From NCBI RefSeq assembly GCF_036924535.1, contig NZ_JAZHRT010000001.1, forward strand, positions 2,356,001-2,420,000: 64,000 nt of DNA. Direction: 5' to 3'. The position numbers and the translations under genes were made by a program. Source of the stretch: Bradyrhizobium sp. AZCC 2262. GTDB lineage: Bacteria > Pseudomonadota > Alphaproteobacteria > Rhizobiales > Xanthobacteraceae. The notes below the pieces were generated by a model. That model was not told where the DNA came from, searched no databases, and was given only the letters and a program-made list of their open reading frames with translations. Below, piece by piece: positions 24,560 through 32,482 of this stretch. Every line of letters begins with the position of its first letter. The stretch's first letter is position 1.

Positions 24560-25334
24560 ATGTCAGCTGTTGATTGGAGATCAGAGCAAGATTACGCAAA
24601 CTTCGGAATGGCAGAAGGTGCCGATGTTGCTTGGGAATGGCTCCGCCGCGACAGCGAATACGAGCGAGATTTCAGGAATCTGACAGCCGCTGCGCAATCG
24701 GATGGGGCGCCTCATCAATTCCGAAATAAATGGGGGTTGTCTTTTCGCGGCTGATCCTGAACAGGCGTTCGACCGGCAATCGATATTCTGGGCGCCGGAA
24801 GCCCTCTCGACCGTCTTGTCGCTCCGTCAATTCGGCGCGGCCAGCGATGCTGGGCAATATACCCTTGATTGGACCAGGCTTGCCGCTGGCGAATTTCGCC
24901 ATGGGCCAGATGGCTGGCATGGAGTTGTAGCGCTGGCAGGCGCAATCCACCGGCTTTACCTGCCAGCAATACCTGCCAAAGGGGCGCCGCTTTCAATCGA
25001 ATTGCCGCTCGACGCCAATTCCGACATTCGTATGCAGGCCGCACACCGATTTTGGTGCGCCATCGACGGCCGCCGTCTTGGTGCGTCTCCTCTTGCGCTT
25101 TCTCCCGAGCGTCGCCGGCGCTTCGTTTTGATGATGCGAGCCCTCGATGCCTGGTTGGCGGGACATAGTTATCGTGAAATCGCGGAGGGATTGTTCGGCA
25201 AGGAGCGCGTTCGTGGCCGCTCCTGGAAGGACCATGATCTTCGCAGCTTAACCATCCGCCTGGTCAAGAACGGCATCGCTCTGATGCGGGGCGGCTATCG
25301 CGCATTGCTGCGTCCGCCATCTCGGAAGAAATAG
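24560..25334 (+). pseudogene. DUF6499-DUF2285 regulator-like protein, frameshifted
   Basis: The N-terminal part (ATG 24560, MSAVDWRSEQDYANFG, then ADVAWEWLRRDSEYERDF) matches the DUF6499-type domain and ends at 24754 after KWGLSF. The DUF2285 part continues one frame over as AADPEQAFDRQSIFW and runs to 25334, with RRRRFVLMMRALDAWLAG and GRSWKDHDLRSLTIRLVKNG. One extra base near 24740-24745 (after TCTTTT) explains the break; deleting it gives about 257 residues, the usual length. It may be a sequencing error or a true disruption. These proteins usually sit upstream of the HTH/DUF2840/traF genes, as here. Confidence 0.8.
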
Positions 25335-25467
25335 GCGTTCTCGCGGGGGGTGTCGAAAATAGACCCCCTCATCTTCGGCATCCCCCTTCGAGGCCCCTCT
25401 CCGTCATTGTCGCCGTCAACGCGCCACAGACCTCGCTGGCGCTCCACACGGCAACGGAGCTTTTCAG

Positions 25468-25746
25468 ATGTCCGATGCGAGCCTCGCTACATCGCCACGA
25501 TACCTTCGGACTGCCGAGGCAGCCCGATACTTAAGCCTTTCACCCCGCACTCTGGAAAAACACCGAACCTACGGCACCGGTCCCGCTTACCGGAAGATCG
25601 GTGGTCGCGTCGTGTACGCGGTGGCTGATCTCAACGCATGGGCTGACATTGGCACCAGAATCTCAACCAGCGATCCAGGTGCCGGCACCGTACTGCCGGC
25701 AAAGCGGCACGCTCCCATCCCTTATGCGGGAAAGGAGCGGCGCTGA
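25468..25746 (+). CDS. AlpA/MerR-like HTH (excisionase-type) protein
   Basis: The 92-residue protein has the winged-helix excisionase pattern: RYLRTAEAARYLSLSPRTLEKHRTYG followed by PAYRKIGGRVVYAVADLNAWAD. Such proteins regulate excision or promoters on mobile elements. It is followed after three bases by the DUF2840 gene, so they are co-transcribed. No integrase is nearby, so a regulatory role in transfer is more likely than excision. Confidence 0.85.
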   Translation: MSDASLATSPRYLRTAEAARYLSLSPRTLEKHRTYGTGPAYRKIGGRVVYAVADLNAWADIGTRISTSDPGAGTVLPAKRHAPIPYAGKERR

Positions 25747-25749
25747 TCC

Positions 25750-26265
25750 ATGAAGAGACACGCGCACACCCCCGAAAAATACCCGACCAAAGAAGTCACC
25801 GTGAGCGACCTCACGACAGTTGAACTCTTGTGGCTGGAAAAGCGCATCGAGAACCGCGTTCGGTTTGGTCGCGCCGTCTCGGAAAGCATCCTGGACCGCA
25901 ATCGACGCATCTTGTCTTTCGCTCCGGGGAGCATCTTCGCGTTTGTCCGTTGGACATCCAACGACTTTGGGACGGTCCTGTCCCGCATCGATGTTCTGCG
26001 AGCGATGACCCCAGGTCAGCACTATTCGACGGTGCCCTGGATCAAGCCCGGCGGTGAGAGCCTGTTGCGACTATCCGGCTGGCCGAAGGTTGAACGGGTT
26101 CTGCAATTGATCGATGCTGTCGAGGCACTCGACATCGATCCTGCCGACGCAGCACCTGACTACTGGCACCACGTTCACAATCGATTGTCGGTCAACGAAA
26201 CCCCTCGACCATACACCCGATCCCGTCACCAAGCTTGGCTCCATCGGCGGAAGGTCTCGTCATGA
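25750..26265 (+). CDS. DUF2840 domain-containing protein
   Basis: The 171-residue product contains TTVELLWLEKRIENRVRFGR, SFAPGSIFAFVRWTSNDFGT and RLSGWPKVERVLQLIDAVEAL, the family's signature order. The tail is strongly basic (YTRSRHQAWLHRRK). DUF2840 is nearly always found between an AlpA-type gene and the TraF peptidase in trb-type elements, as here, so it probably supports transfer; its mechanism is unknown. It overlaps the next gene by four bases. Confidence 0.85.
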   Translation: MKRHAHTPEKYPTKEVTVSDLTTVELLWLEKRIENRVRFGRAVSESILDRNRRILSFAPGSIFAFVRWTSNDFGTVLSRIDVLRAMTPGQHYSTVPWIKPGGESLLRLSGWPKVERVLQLIDAVEALDIDPADAAPDYWHHVHNRLSVNETPRPYTRSRHQAWLHRRKVSS

Positions 26266-26771
26266 ACGCTCGGTGTGCGACTATTTTCACGACATTTGCT
26301 GCAACCGTTCTTCTCCTTTCGACAGTCGGACGAGCAGCACCGCACTACATTTGGAATGCGTCGAACAGCGTTCCGATCGGCCTATATAGGCTTCGGCCCG
26401 TGACGACGTTGACCGTCACCGACCTTGTTGCCGTTCAGCCTCCAGATCTTCTCGCAACATTCCTTGATCTCAACGGCTATCTGCCGATCGGCGTCCCCAT
26501 GCTGAAGCGTGTGCTGGCGCTGCCAGGGCAAACGGTCTGCAGGAACGGCCTGACAGTCGCCGTCGACGGCATCGAAATGGGACAGGCACACGAGCGCGAC
26601 GGGCGAGGCCGTCCGCTTCCGGCCTGGCACGGATGCCGCGTCATCGCGGATGGCGATGTCTTTGTCATGAACTGGCAATCGCCGGATTCGCTCGACGGTC
26701 GGTACTTTGGACCGCTACCCGCATCCGCGGTGATCGGCAGGGCAGTACCCGTGTGGACTGACGAAGAGTGA
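26262..26771 (+). CDS. traF: S26-family signal peptidase, TraF-like
   Basis: TraF-type peptidases process or cyclise the pilin during conjugation. The 169-residue product has an N-terminal membrane anchor (CATIFTTFAATVLLLSTVGR). It then shows NSVPIGLYRLRPV, with the catalytic serine in the NSVPxGLY box, and MLKRVLALPGQTVC, with the catalytic lysine in LKRV. FVMNWQSPDSLDGRYFG is the conserved C-terminal box. The start at 26262 overlaps DUF2840 (ATGA). The likely substrate is the TrbC pilin encoded at 38445. Confidence 0.88.
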   Translation: MNARCATIFTTFAATVLLLSTVGRAAPHYIWNASNSVPIGLYRLRPVTTLTVTDLVAVQPPDLLATFLDLNGYLPIGVPMLKRVLALPGQTVCRNGLTVAVDGIEMGQAHERDGRGRPLPAWHGCRVIADGDVFVMNWQSPDSLDGRYFGPLPASAVIGRAVPVWTDEE

Positions 26772-26955
26772 TCATGCACATGCACCACACTCCCTCGACT
26801 AATTGCGCTTCCACTGAGCCGTCTCCGATCTTTCCTTACCGGCCTCGTCCAGAACGCGGAAAGCGCTCGCCCGGCCTGCTACTGAAAAGTCGCATCTGTG
26901 AATTAGCGGATCAATTGCGCGGCGCCGTTCGCTCCGACCCATTGCACGCATTATC

Positions 26956-27525
26956 GTGGCGGTCGCGCCGTTCATGAGCCTGAACGCGGCCCCGACGCTC
27001 TTCGCGACTAGCGCGTGCGCACAGCGTGCGTCGCGTCCTGAATCCATCGATCGGTACGCCAAATTCGTCGAGGAGGCCTCCGCTCGCTTCGCCGTGCCGG
27101 CCCGCTGGATTCGCGCCGTCCTCCAAGTTGAAAGCGGAGGTGACGAGCACTCGATCTCTCCTCGTGGTGCGATGGGCCTGATGCAGCTCATGCCGGGCAC
27201 CTGGGTAGAGCTCAGCGTTCGCTACGGTCTCGGTCTCGACCCGTTTGATCCTCGCGACAACATACTAGCCGGCACCGCCTACCTTAAAGAGATGCACGAT
27301 CGCTTCGGATCGGCGGGCTTCCTTGCGGCCTACCATGCCGGTCCGTCGCGTTATGAACAGCACCTCGGGACAGGCCAACCGCTTCCACCAGAAACCGTGG
27401 CCTATGTCACGGCTGTGACGCCATTGCTCGCCGACAAGCAGAGTGAACACGCTGCGTTTCGCATCAGGCGTGCGGTCCCTTGGCGGGAAGCTCCGCTGTT
27501 TGTTGACCGCACGGACGCGCCGTGA
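26956..27525 (+). CDS. Lytic transglycosylase (conjugation type)
   Basis: The 189-residue enzyme has a signal-like N terminus (MAVAPFMSLNAAPTLFATSA). The SLT domain follows: RWIRAVLQVESGGDEHSISPRG with the catalytic glutamate in ES, GAMGLMQLMPGTW, and LAAYHAGPSRYEQ. Such enzymes cut peptidoglycan glycan strands to open a path for the transfer apparatus (VirB1 role). The start is uncertain: GTG 26956 or ATG 26974 have no clear ribosome site, and a short ORF in another frame (26768-26977) leads into it, so the true N terminus may have been lost to a frameshift. Confidence 0.85.
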   Translation: MAVAPFMSLNAAPTLFATSACAQRASRPESIDRYAKFVEEASARFAVPARWIRAVLQVESGGDEHSISPRGAMGLMQLMPGTWVELSVRYGLGLDPFDPRDNILAGTAYLKEMHDRFGSAGFLAAYHAGPSRYEQHLGTGQPLPPETVAYVTAVTPLLADKQSEHAAFRIRRAVPWREAPLFVDRTDAP

Positions 27526-27900
27526 GTGACGATCGGTCGGCAATCGCCGTGCAGAAGCGTCGCAATTTATCCGTCGGCTCGCTGCAGGGTTTTCATGCTC
27601 AAACGCCTCTCGCCCGACCTGCTTGTACGTCAATCATATGAGGATCCAACGCGATGACTGGAATTGCATTTTGTCGCAAGCCACCGCCAGCTCTGGCACG
27701 TTCCAAGCTCATGAGATGGGCGCTGGGAGGGAGCGACCGACGAGGGCAGGATAAAGCACCAAAGGTGCGGGCGGTCGGTTGGGGGCCTGAGTACCCGAGA
27801 ATTCCAGTGCTCCTGCAAACATTGCGCAATATCCCGCGCAACTTGCGTTTCTCAGCAAGGCGCTATTGCCGCTCAGCTTTCCACACTCTGTGAGCCTAAC
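27526..27900. other. Region upstream of the relaxase, no clear gene
   Basis: The 79-codon ORF at 27654-27893 has no recognisable domain and is rich in Arg and Pro. The right part holds the inverted repeat at 27822-27841, 60 bases before the relaxase start, where an origin of transfer could lie. Confidence 0.45.
27822..27841. repeat. Short inverted repeat, possible part of oriT
   Basis: TTGCGC and GCGCAA are separated by eight bases (AATATCCC). A TCCTGC sequence resembling part of RP4-type nic sites lies about 10 bases upstream (27811-27816). Position next to the relaxase gene is suggestive only. Confidence 0.3.
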
Positions 27901-29628
27901 ATGACCGGAAATGACGATTTTCGCATCCGTCCTGGCCGAATCCGCTCGACGCGCTCGCCAAGGACAAAATCCTTCCTGGCGCAGGCACTGAGCGCCGCGC
28001 AAAAGTCCGGCGGTCTCTCGCGGGGCGGCCCCACGCGCGACAGCAGGTTTGGGCGCGGCCGCGCGGCGAGCCTTGCCGCATCGCGCTTCCTCAACAACCG
28101 CGCCCGCAGTGCCATTGTCAAAGCGCGGGTAGTGAGGCGGATGCGTTCACCGGGCGCGCTGCGCGCCCACGTCAGTTATCTCCAGCGCGATGGGGTTACC
28201 CGAGACGGCGCACCTGGAAAACTGTTCGATGCGGCCGGAGACGAGGCCGACGGCCGAGCGTTCACTGAGCGTTGCGACGGCGATCGGCATCATTTCCGGT
28301 TCATTGTCTCACCCGACGATGCCGGCGAGCTATCAAGCTTGCGCAGCTTCACTCGCGAACTCATGGACCAGGCCTCGCGCGACCTCGGCACCCGGCTCGA
28401 CTGGGTCGCCATCGATCATTGGAATACCGAGCACCCCCATATACACATCCTCGTGCGCGGCCGGGCCGATGACGGGAAGGACCTCGTGATCAGTCGCGAC
28501 TATATTTCGACGGGCCTGCGTGCCCGTGCCGGGGATCTCGTCACCCGCGAGCTCGGCCCGCGAACAGAGCTCGAGACCCGTCAGCGCCTGGAGACCGATA
28601 TGACAGCCGAGCGCTGGACACGGATCGATCGGGTGCTGGCCCGGCAAGCGGGGGCGGCGGATGGGGTCATTGATCTCCGGCCGGACCGGGATGGTGTGCG
28701 CGATCCGTTGCGGGAGATCCGGATCGGGCGGATGCGCACGCTCGAGCGGCTTGGTCTGGCCGAGCCAGCCGGGCCTGCGCGCTGGGTGCTGGCACAAGAT
28801 GCAGAGCAGCGCCTGCGAGGACTGGGCGAGCGTGGCGACATCATCAAGCGCCTGCACAAGACCCTTACCAAGGATGGTGCCGCACGCGCGCCGTCGTCCT
28901 GGGCGCTCGAAGGCGAAAGCCACGGCGAACCCGTGGTCGGCCGCCTCATCGCGCGGGGGCTCGACGATGAACTTAAGGCAACGGCCTTCGCGGTGGTCGA
29001 CGGCGTCGACGGACGGGTGCATCACCTGAAACTCCCTGAAATCGAAGCCGCGGGTGACGGTCCGATCGGCTGCATTGTAGAGCTGCGGCGGTTTAGGGAC
29101 GCGCGGGGCCGGCAGCGGATCGCGCTTGCGGTCCGCTCGGACCTCAATCTCGACCAGCAGGTTGAAGCGCGAGGGGCAACCTGGCTTGATCGTCGCCTCG
29201 TCGCTCGCGAGCCGGTCGATCTCTCGCGCGCCGGCTTCGGCGGCGAAGTCCGTGCCGCGCTCGACCGACGTATCGACACGCTGGTTGAGCAGGGATTCGC
29301 GAGCAGGGACGGGGACAAGGTTACCTTGGGCCGTAGCCTGATTGCGACCCTTCGCGATCGCGAGCTCGACAGTGTGGGCCGGCGCTTGGCCTCCGAGACG
29401 GGGCTCGCGTATTTGCCTGCAGAGGCAGGAGACTCCGTCGCGGGAGTTTACAGCCGAAGGCTCTCACTTTCCTCGGGCCGCTTCGCCATGATCGACAATG
29501 GCCTCGGTTTTCAGCTCGTGCCCTGGCTACCGTCGCTGGAGCGGGAACTTGGCAGGCAAGTGAGCGGCATTGCCGGTCCCGGGGGCGTGGACTGGAATTT
29601 TGGCCGCAAGCGAGAGCTCTCGCTCTGA
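27901..29628 (+). CDS. VirD2-like relaxase with DUF3363 domain
   Basis: The relaxase nicks one strand at oriT and stays bound to the 5' end as a pilot. Residues about 70-205 are the relaxase domain: RAHVSYLQRDG with the probable catalytic tyrosine, RHHFRFIVSPDD, and HWNTEHPHIHILVRG, the metal-binding histidine triad. The C-terminal 370 residues match DUF3363 (GRMRTLERLGLAEPAG, then RRLVAREPVDLSRAGFGGEV). The N terminus is strongly basic. Length (575) is normal for the group. The traG gene follows 79 bases on. Confidence 0.92.
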   Translation: MTGNDDFRIRPGRIRSTRSPRTKSFLAQALSAAQKSGGLSRGGPTRDSRFGRGRAASLAASRFLNNRARSAIVKARVVRRMRSPGALRAHVSYLQRDGVTRDGAPGKLFDAAGDEADGRAFTERCDGDRHHFRFIVSPDDAGELSSLRSFTRELMDQASRDLGTRLDWVAIDHWNTEHPHIHILVRGRADDGKDLVISRDYISTGLRARAGDLVTRELGPRTELETRQRLETDMTAERWTRIDRVLARQAGAADGVIDLRPDRDGVRDPLREIRIGRMRTLERLGLAEPAGPARWVLAQDAEQRLRGLGERGDIIKRLHKTLTKDGAARAPSSWALEGESHGEPVVGRLIARGLDDELKATAFAVVDGVDGRVHHLKLPEIEAAGDGPIGCIVELRRFRDARGRQRIALAVRSDLNLDQQVEARGATWLDRRLVAREPVDLSRAGFGGEVRAALDRRIDTLVEQGFASRDGDKVTLGRSLIATLRDRELDSVGRRLASETGLAYLPAEAGDSVAGVYSRRLSLSSGRFAMIDNGLGFQLVPWLPSLERELGRQVSGIAGPGGVDWNFGRKRELSL

Positions 29629-29707
29629 CCCGCCGATTCCTGCGCCATACTGCGCGACACTGCGACTGGAAGAGACTTGCCGTTGCACGGGCGCTCGGCG
29701 TTGCGCA

Positions 29708-31696
29708 ATGCCTCTGGCCATGTCAGCAACACGCATCCTTTGGGGGCAACTGCTCTTCGTCTCGATCGTCGTGCTCGGCTTCCTCTGGGCTGCGACGGAG
29801 TGGACCGCCTGGCGTCTTGCTTACCAGCCGCAGCTCGGTCCCGCCTGGTTCATGATTGGCCGCTGGCCGATCCATCAACCACTTGCCTTCTTTATCTGGT
29901 GGTTCAAGTTTGATGCCTACGCGCCTGTCATCTTCATGCAGGGTGCCTGCATCGCCGCAAGCGGCGGGATCGCTGCCGTCGTTATTGCCATCGTCCTCTC
30001 GGTCTGGCGGGCGAGGGAAGCTCGGCATGTGACGACATATGGCTCGGCCCGCTGGGCGGACGCGCGCGAGATCAGGCGCGCTGGACTTCTTGGACCCGAC
30101 GGCGTTGTACTTGGCCGTTTTGACGGCCGTTACCTGCGGCACAACGGCCCGGAACATGTGCTGTGTTTTGCACCGACGCGCTCGGGCAAGGGCGTTGGCC
30201 TTGTCATTCCGACGCTGCTGACCTGGCCCAGTTCCACGATCGTCCACGATATCAAGGGCGAGAATTTCCAGTTGACCTCGGGTTTTCGTGCCCGCTTTGG
30301 CACCGTGCTACTATTTGATCCGACCAACCAGCAGAGCGCCGCCTACAATCCGCTGCTCGAGATCCGCAAGGGCGACAGTGAGGTGCGGGACGCGCAGAAT
30401 ATCGCAGACATCCTGGTCGATCCCGAAGGCGCGCTCGAGCGGCGCAATCATTGGGAGAAGACCAGCCATTCCCTGCTCGTTGGCGCCATCCTGCATGTTC
30501 TCTACGCGGAGGCCGACAAGACGCTCGCCGGCGTCGCCAATTTCCTGTCTGACCCGTCGCAGCCGATCGACGCGACTCTGAATGTGATGTTGGCGACCCC
30601 GCATCTGGGCGATCGCGTTCATCCCGTGGTCGCTTCGGCGGCGCGCGAGCTTCTCAACAAGAGTGAAAATGAACGTTCCGGCGTCTTGTCGACCACGATG
30701 AGTTTCTTAGGGCTCTATCGCGATCCTGTCGTTGCCAAAGTTACCGGACGCAGCGATTGGAGGATACGCGACCTCGTTGACGGGCCTCGGCCGATATCGC
30801 TCTACCTCGTAGTGCCGCCCTCCGACATCGCCCGCACGAAACCGCTGATGCGGCTGATCCTCAATCAGATCGGCCGGCGGTTAACAGAGATCCTGGAGAC
30901 GGGCCGGTGTCGCCAAAAACTCCTTTTGATGCTTGACGAGTTCGCAGCGCTCGGCCGGCTCGACTTCTTTGAGAGCCAGCTTGCCTTCATGGCCGGCTAC
31001 GGCATCCGCAGCTTTCTGATCACCCAGAGCCTGAACCAGCTCGAACGCGCCTACGGGCCTAACCACGCCATCCTGGACAATTGCCATATCCGCATTGCGT
31101 TTTCGACGAATGATGAGCGTACCGCCAAGCGGGTGTCCGACGCGCTCGGGACCGCAACCGAGATGCGCGCCATGAAGAATTATGCCGGGCACCGACTGTC
31201 TCCATGGCTCGGCCACCTCATGGTCAGCCGCCAGGAAACATCGCGTCCGCTGCTTACGTCAGGAGAAGTCATGCAGCTCTCGCCCAATGAGGCGATCGTG
31301 ATGGTTTCGGGCGTGCACCCGGTACGTGCCCGCAAGGTTCGCTATTATGAGGATCCCCAATTGCAATCCCGAATTCTGAGACCCGCGGGCAATGCTCCGG
31401 TCAATTTGGTCGATCAGCAAGATGACTGGTCGGTCCGTCCACCCATAACACCCGCGGTCGAGCTCTTGACAGCGCTGAAGCGAAAGGCCCGCGATCCGAA
31501 TGGTGGTCACAGCCGCGAGCCCGAACTGCCACAAAACGAAAAGCTTGTGATCAATTCGCCGCGCTCTGAAATCGAGTTCGATGCCGATCGGGATGACGAT
31601 GATGCGGATGCCGTGCAGGCGCGCGCCTTGAACGGCTCGATGCCGGGTCTTGCACGCTCCGTCAGTCTCGACCCGGACGGCGATATGGGCCTTTGA
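29708..31696 (+). CDS. traG: Type IV coupling protein TraG (VirD4-like ATPase)
   Basis: TraG links the relaxase-DNA complex to the Trb pore. After two or three N-terminal membrane segments (ILWGQLLFVSIVVLGFLWAA; VIFMQGACIAASGGIAAVVI) comes the ATPase domain with Walker A APTRSGKGVG, HDIKGENFQLTSGF, and Walker B LLMLDEFAALGRL followed by SFLITQSLNQLE. The 662-residue length from ATG 29708 is typical. The frame is open 138 bases upstream, but those codons lie inside the relaxase gene's end. The last 100 residues are acidic and variable. Confidence 0.93.
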   Translation: MPLAMSATRILWGQLLFVSIVVLGFLWAATEWTAWRLAYQPQLGPAWFMIGRWPIHQPLAFFIWWFKFDAYAPVIFMQGACIAASGGIAAVVIAIVLSVWRAREARHVTTYGSARWADAREIRRAGLLGPDGVVLGRFDGRYLRHNGPEHVLCFAPTRSGKGVGLVIPTLLTWPSSTIVHDIKGENFQLTSGFRARFGTVLLFDPTNQQSAAYNPLLEIRKGDSEVRDAQNIADILVDPEGALERRNHWEKTSHSLLVGAILHVLYAEADKTLAGVANFLSDPSQPIDATLNVMLATPHLGDRVHPVVASAARELLNKSENERSGVLSTTMSFLGLYRDPVVAKVTGRSDWRIRDLVDGPRPISLYLVVPPSDIARTKPLMRLILNQIGRRLTEILETGRCRQKLLLMLDEFAALGRLDFFESQLAFMAGYGIRSFLITQSLNQLERAYGPNHAILDNCHIRIAFSTNDERTAKRVSDALGTATEMRAMKNYAGHRLSPWLGHLMVSRQETSRPLLTSGEVMQLSPNEAIVMVSGVHPVRARKVRYYEDPQLQSRILRPAGNAPVNLVDQQDDWSVRPPITPAVELLTALKRKARDPNGGHSREPELPQNEKLVINSPRSEIEFDADRDDDDADAVQARALNGSMPGLARSVSLDPDGDMGL

Positions 31697-31705
31697 GCTC
31701 GGCAC

Positions 31706-32176
31706 ATGAAAAAGGCTCAGCTCAGCATCTACCTCGATCCGGAGATCTTCCGCAGCCTTGAAACGTTCGCAAAGCGCCGTGGCAGGCCCAAGTCGCTGGT
31801 TGCCGAGGCTGCGATTGCATCGTTCCTTTCGCCTGACGATTCGGACCGGCGGGAGGCAGCGATCGCCAAGCGGCTGGATCGCATCGTGCGCGTGCTCGAG
31901 CGGCTTGAACGCAACGACGGTGTCACGCTCGAGACAATAGCCCTGTTCATTCGTTTCTGGCTGACGTCAACGCCGGCACTCCCAGAGCAATCAAGCCCTG
32001 CAGCTCGCGCCAAGGGCGCCGAGCGCTATGATCGTTTTGTTGAAGCGCTCGGCCGGCGGCTATCGAGCGGATCGACAGTCCTTAAGGAAGTCAGCATCGA
32101 ATTGCCTGAGGTTGAAAGCGCGGGCCACGTCAGAGGTCAGCCGGCTCCACTTGAGCCTGACACCACTCGGTCTTGA
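31706..32176 (+). CDS. CopG-like ribbon-helix-helix regulator of the transfer operon
   Basis: The 156-residue protein starts MKKAQLSIYLDPEIFRSLET, the beta-strand and first helix of a ribbon-helix-helix domain, followed by a second helix (GRPKSLVAEAAIASFL). The C-terminal half has ETIALFIRFWLTSTPALPE and GAERYDRFVEALGRRL. This protein normally lies between traG and trbB and is thought to regulate the operon. Its C-terminal half is clearly related to residues 75-160 of the next gene's product (RHH-MFS fusion), so the two arose from a common ancestor. Confidence 0.85.
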   Translation: MKKAQLSIYLDPEIFRSLETFAKRRGRPKSLVAEAAIASFLSPDDSDRREAAIAKRLDRIVRVLERLERNDGVTLETIALFIRFWLTSTPALPEQSSPAARAKGAERYDRFVEALGRRLSSGSTVLKEVSIELPEVESAGHVRGQPAPLEPDTTRS

Positions 32177-32482
32177 GGAAGAGCCGGACGCCATAACGCC
32201 TCACTCGTGAAGGCGATTGATTACCAATGGTGAGGGTCGATCTTTCGTTCGGGCTCTGGTGATCCTTTACAACAGACGTTGCCTTTGCACCGATACTCAG
32301 TTGCAGTCAGCGCGACTCCGCATCTCCTTTCTTTTTCTACTCCAGAGTATGGTCTCCGGCTCTGCTCTGTTGAACCAATGCTTCGCCCGTTCTTTCTGTA
32401 ATTCCCATCAGGTCGGTTCACCTCATCAATCGTATCGCGATGCCGCGGTCTCGATCGTGGGGCTTTGGGGGATTGTCGGAAA
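32177..32482. other. Intergenic region before the RHH-MFS gene
   Basis: I see no gene in these 306 bases. They separate the CopG-like gene from the fusion gene and would contain the promoter of the cargo block; no clear promoter motif was recognised. Confidence 0.4.

Noticed and set aside
26768..26977. Short ORF between the TraF-like peptidase and lytic transglycosylase genes
   Set aside because: It could be a real small gene or the lost N terminus of the transglycosylase, but the 69 residues show no domain and no good ribosome site, so I did not call it.
27654..27893. 79-codon ORF before the relaxase
   Set aside because: Arg/Pro-rich, no domain; likely non-coding DNA around a possible oriT.
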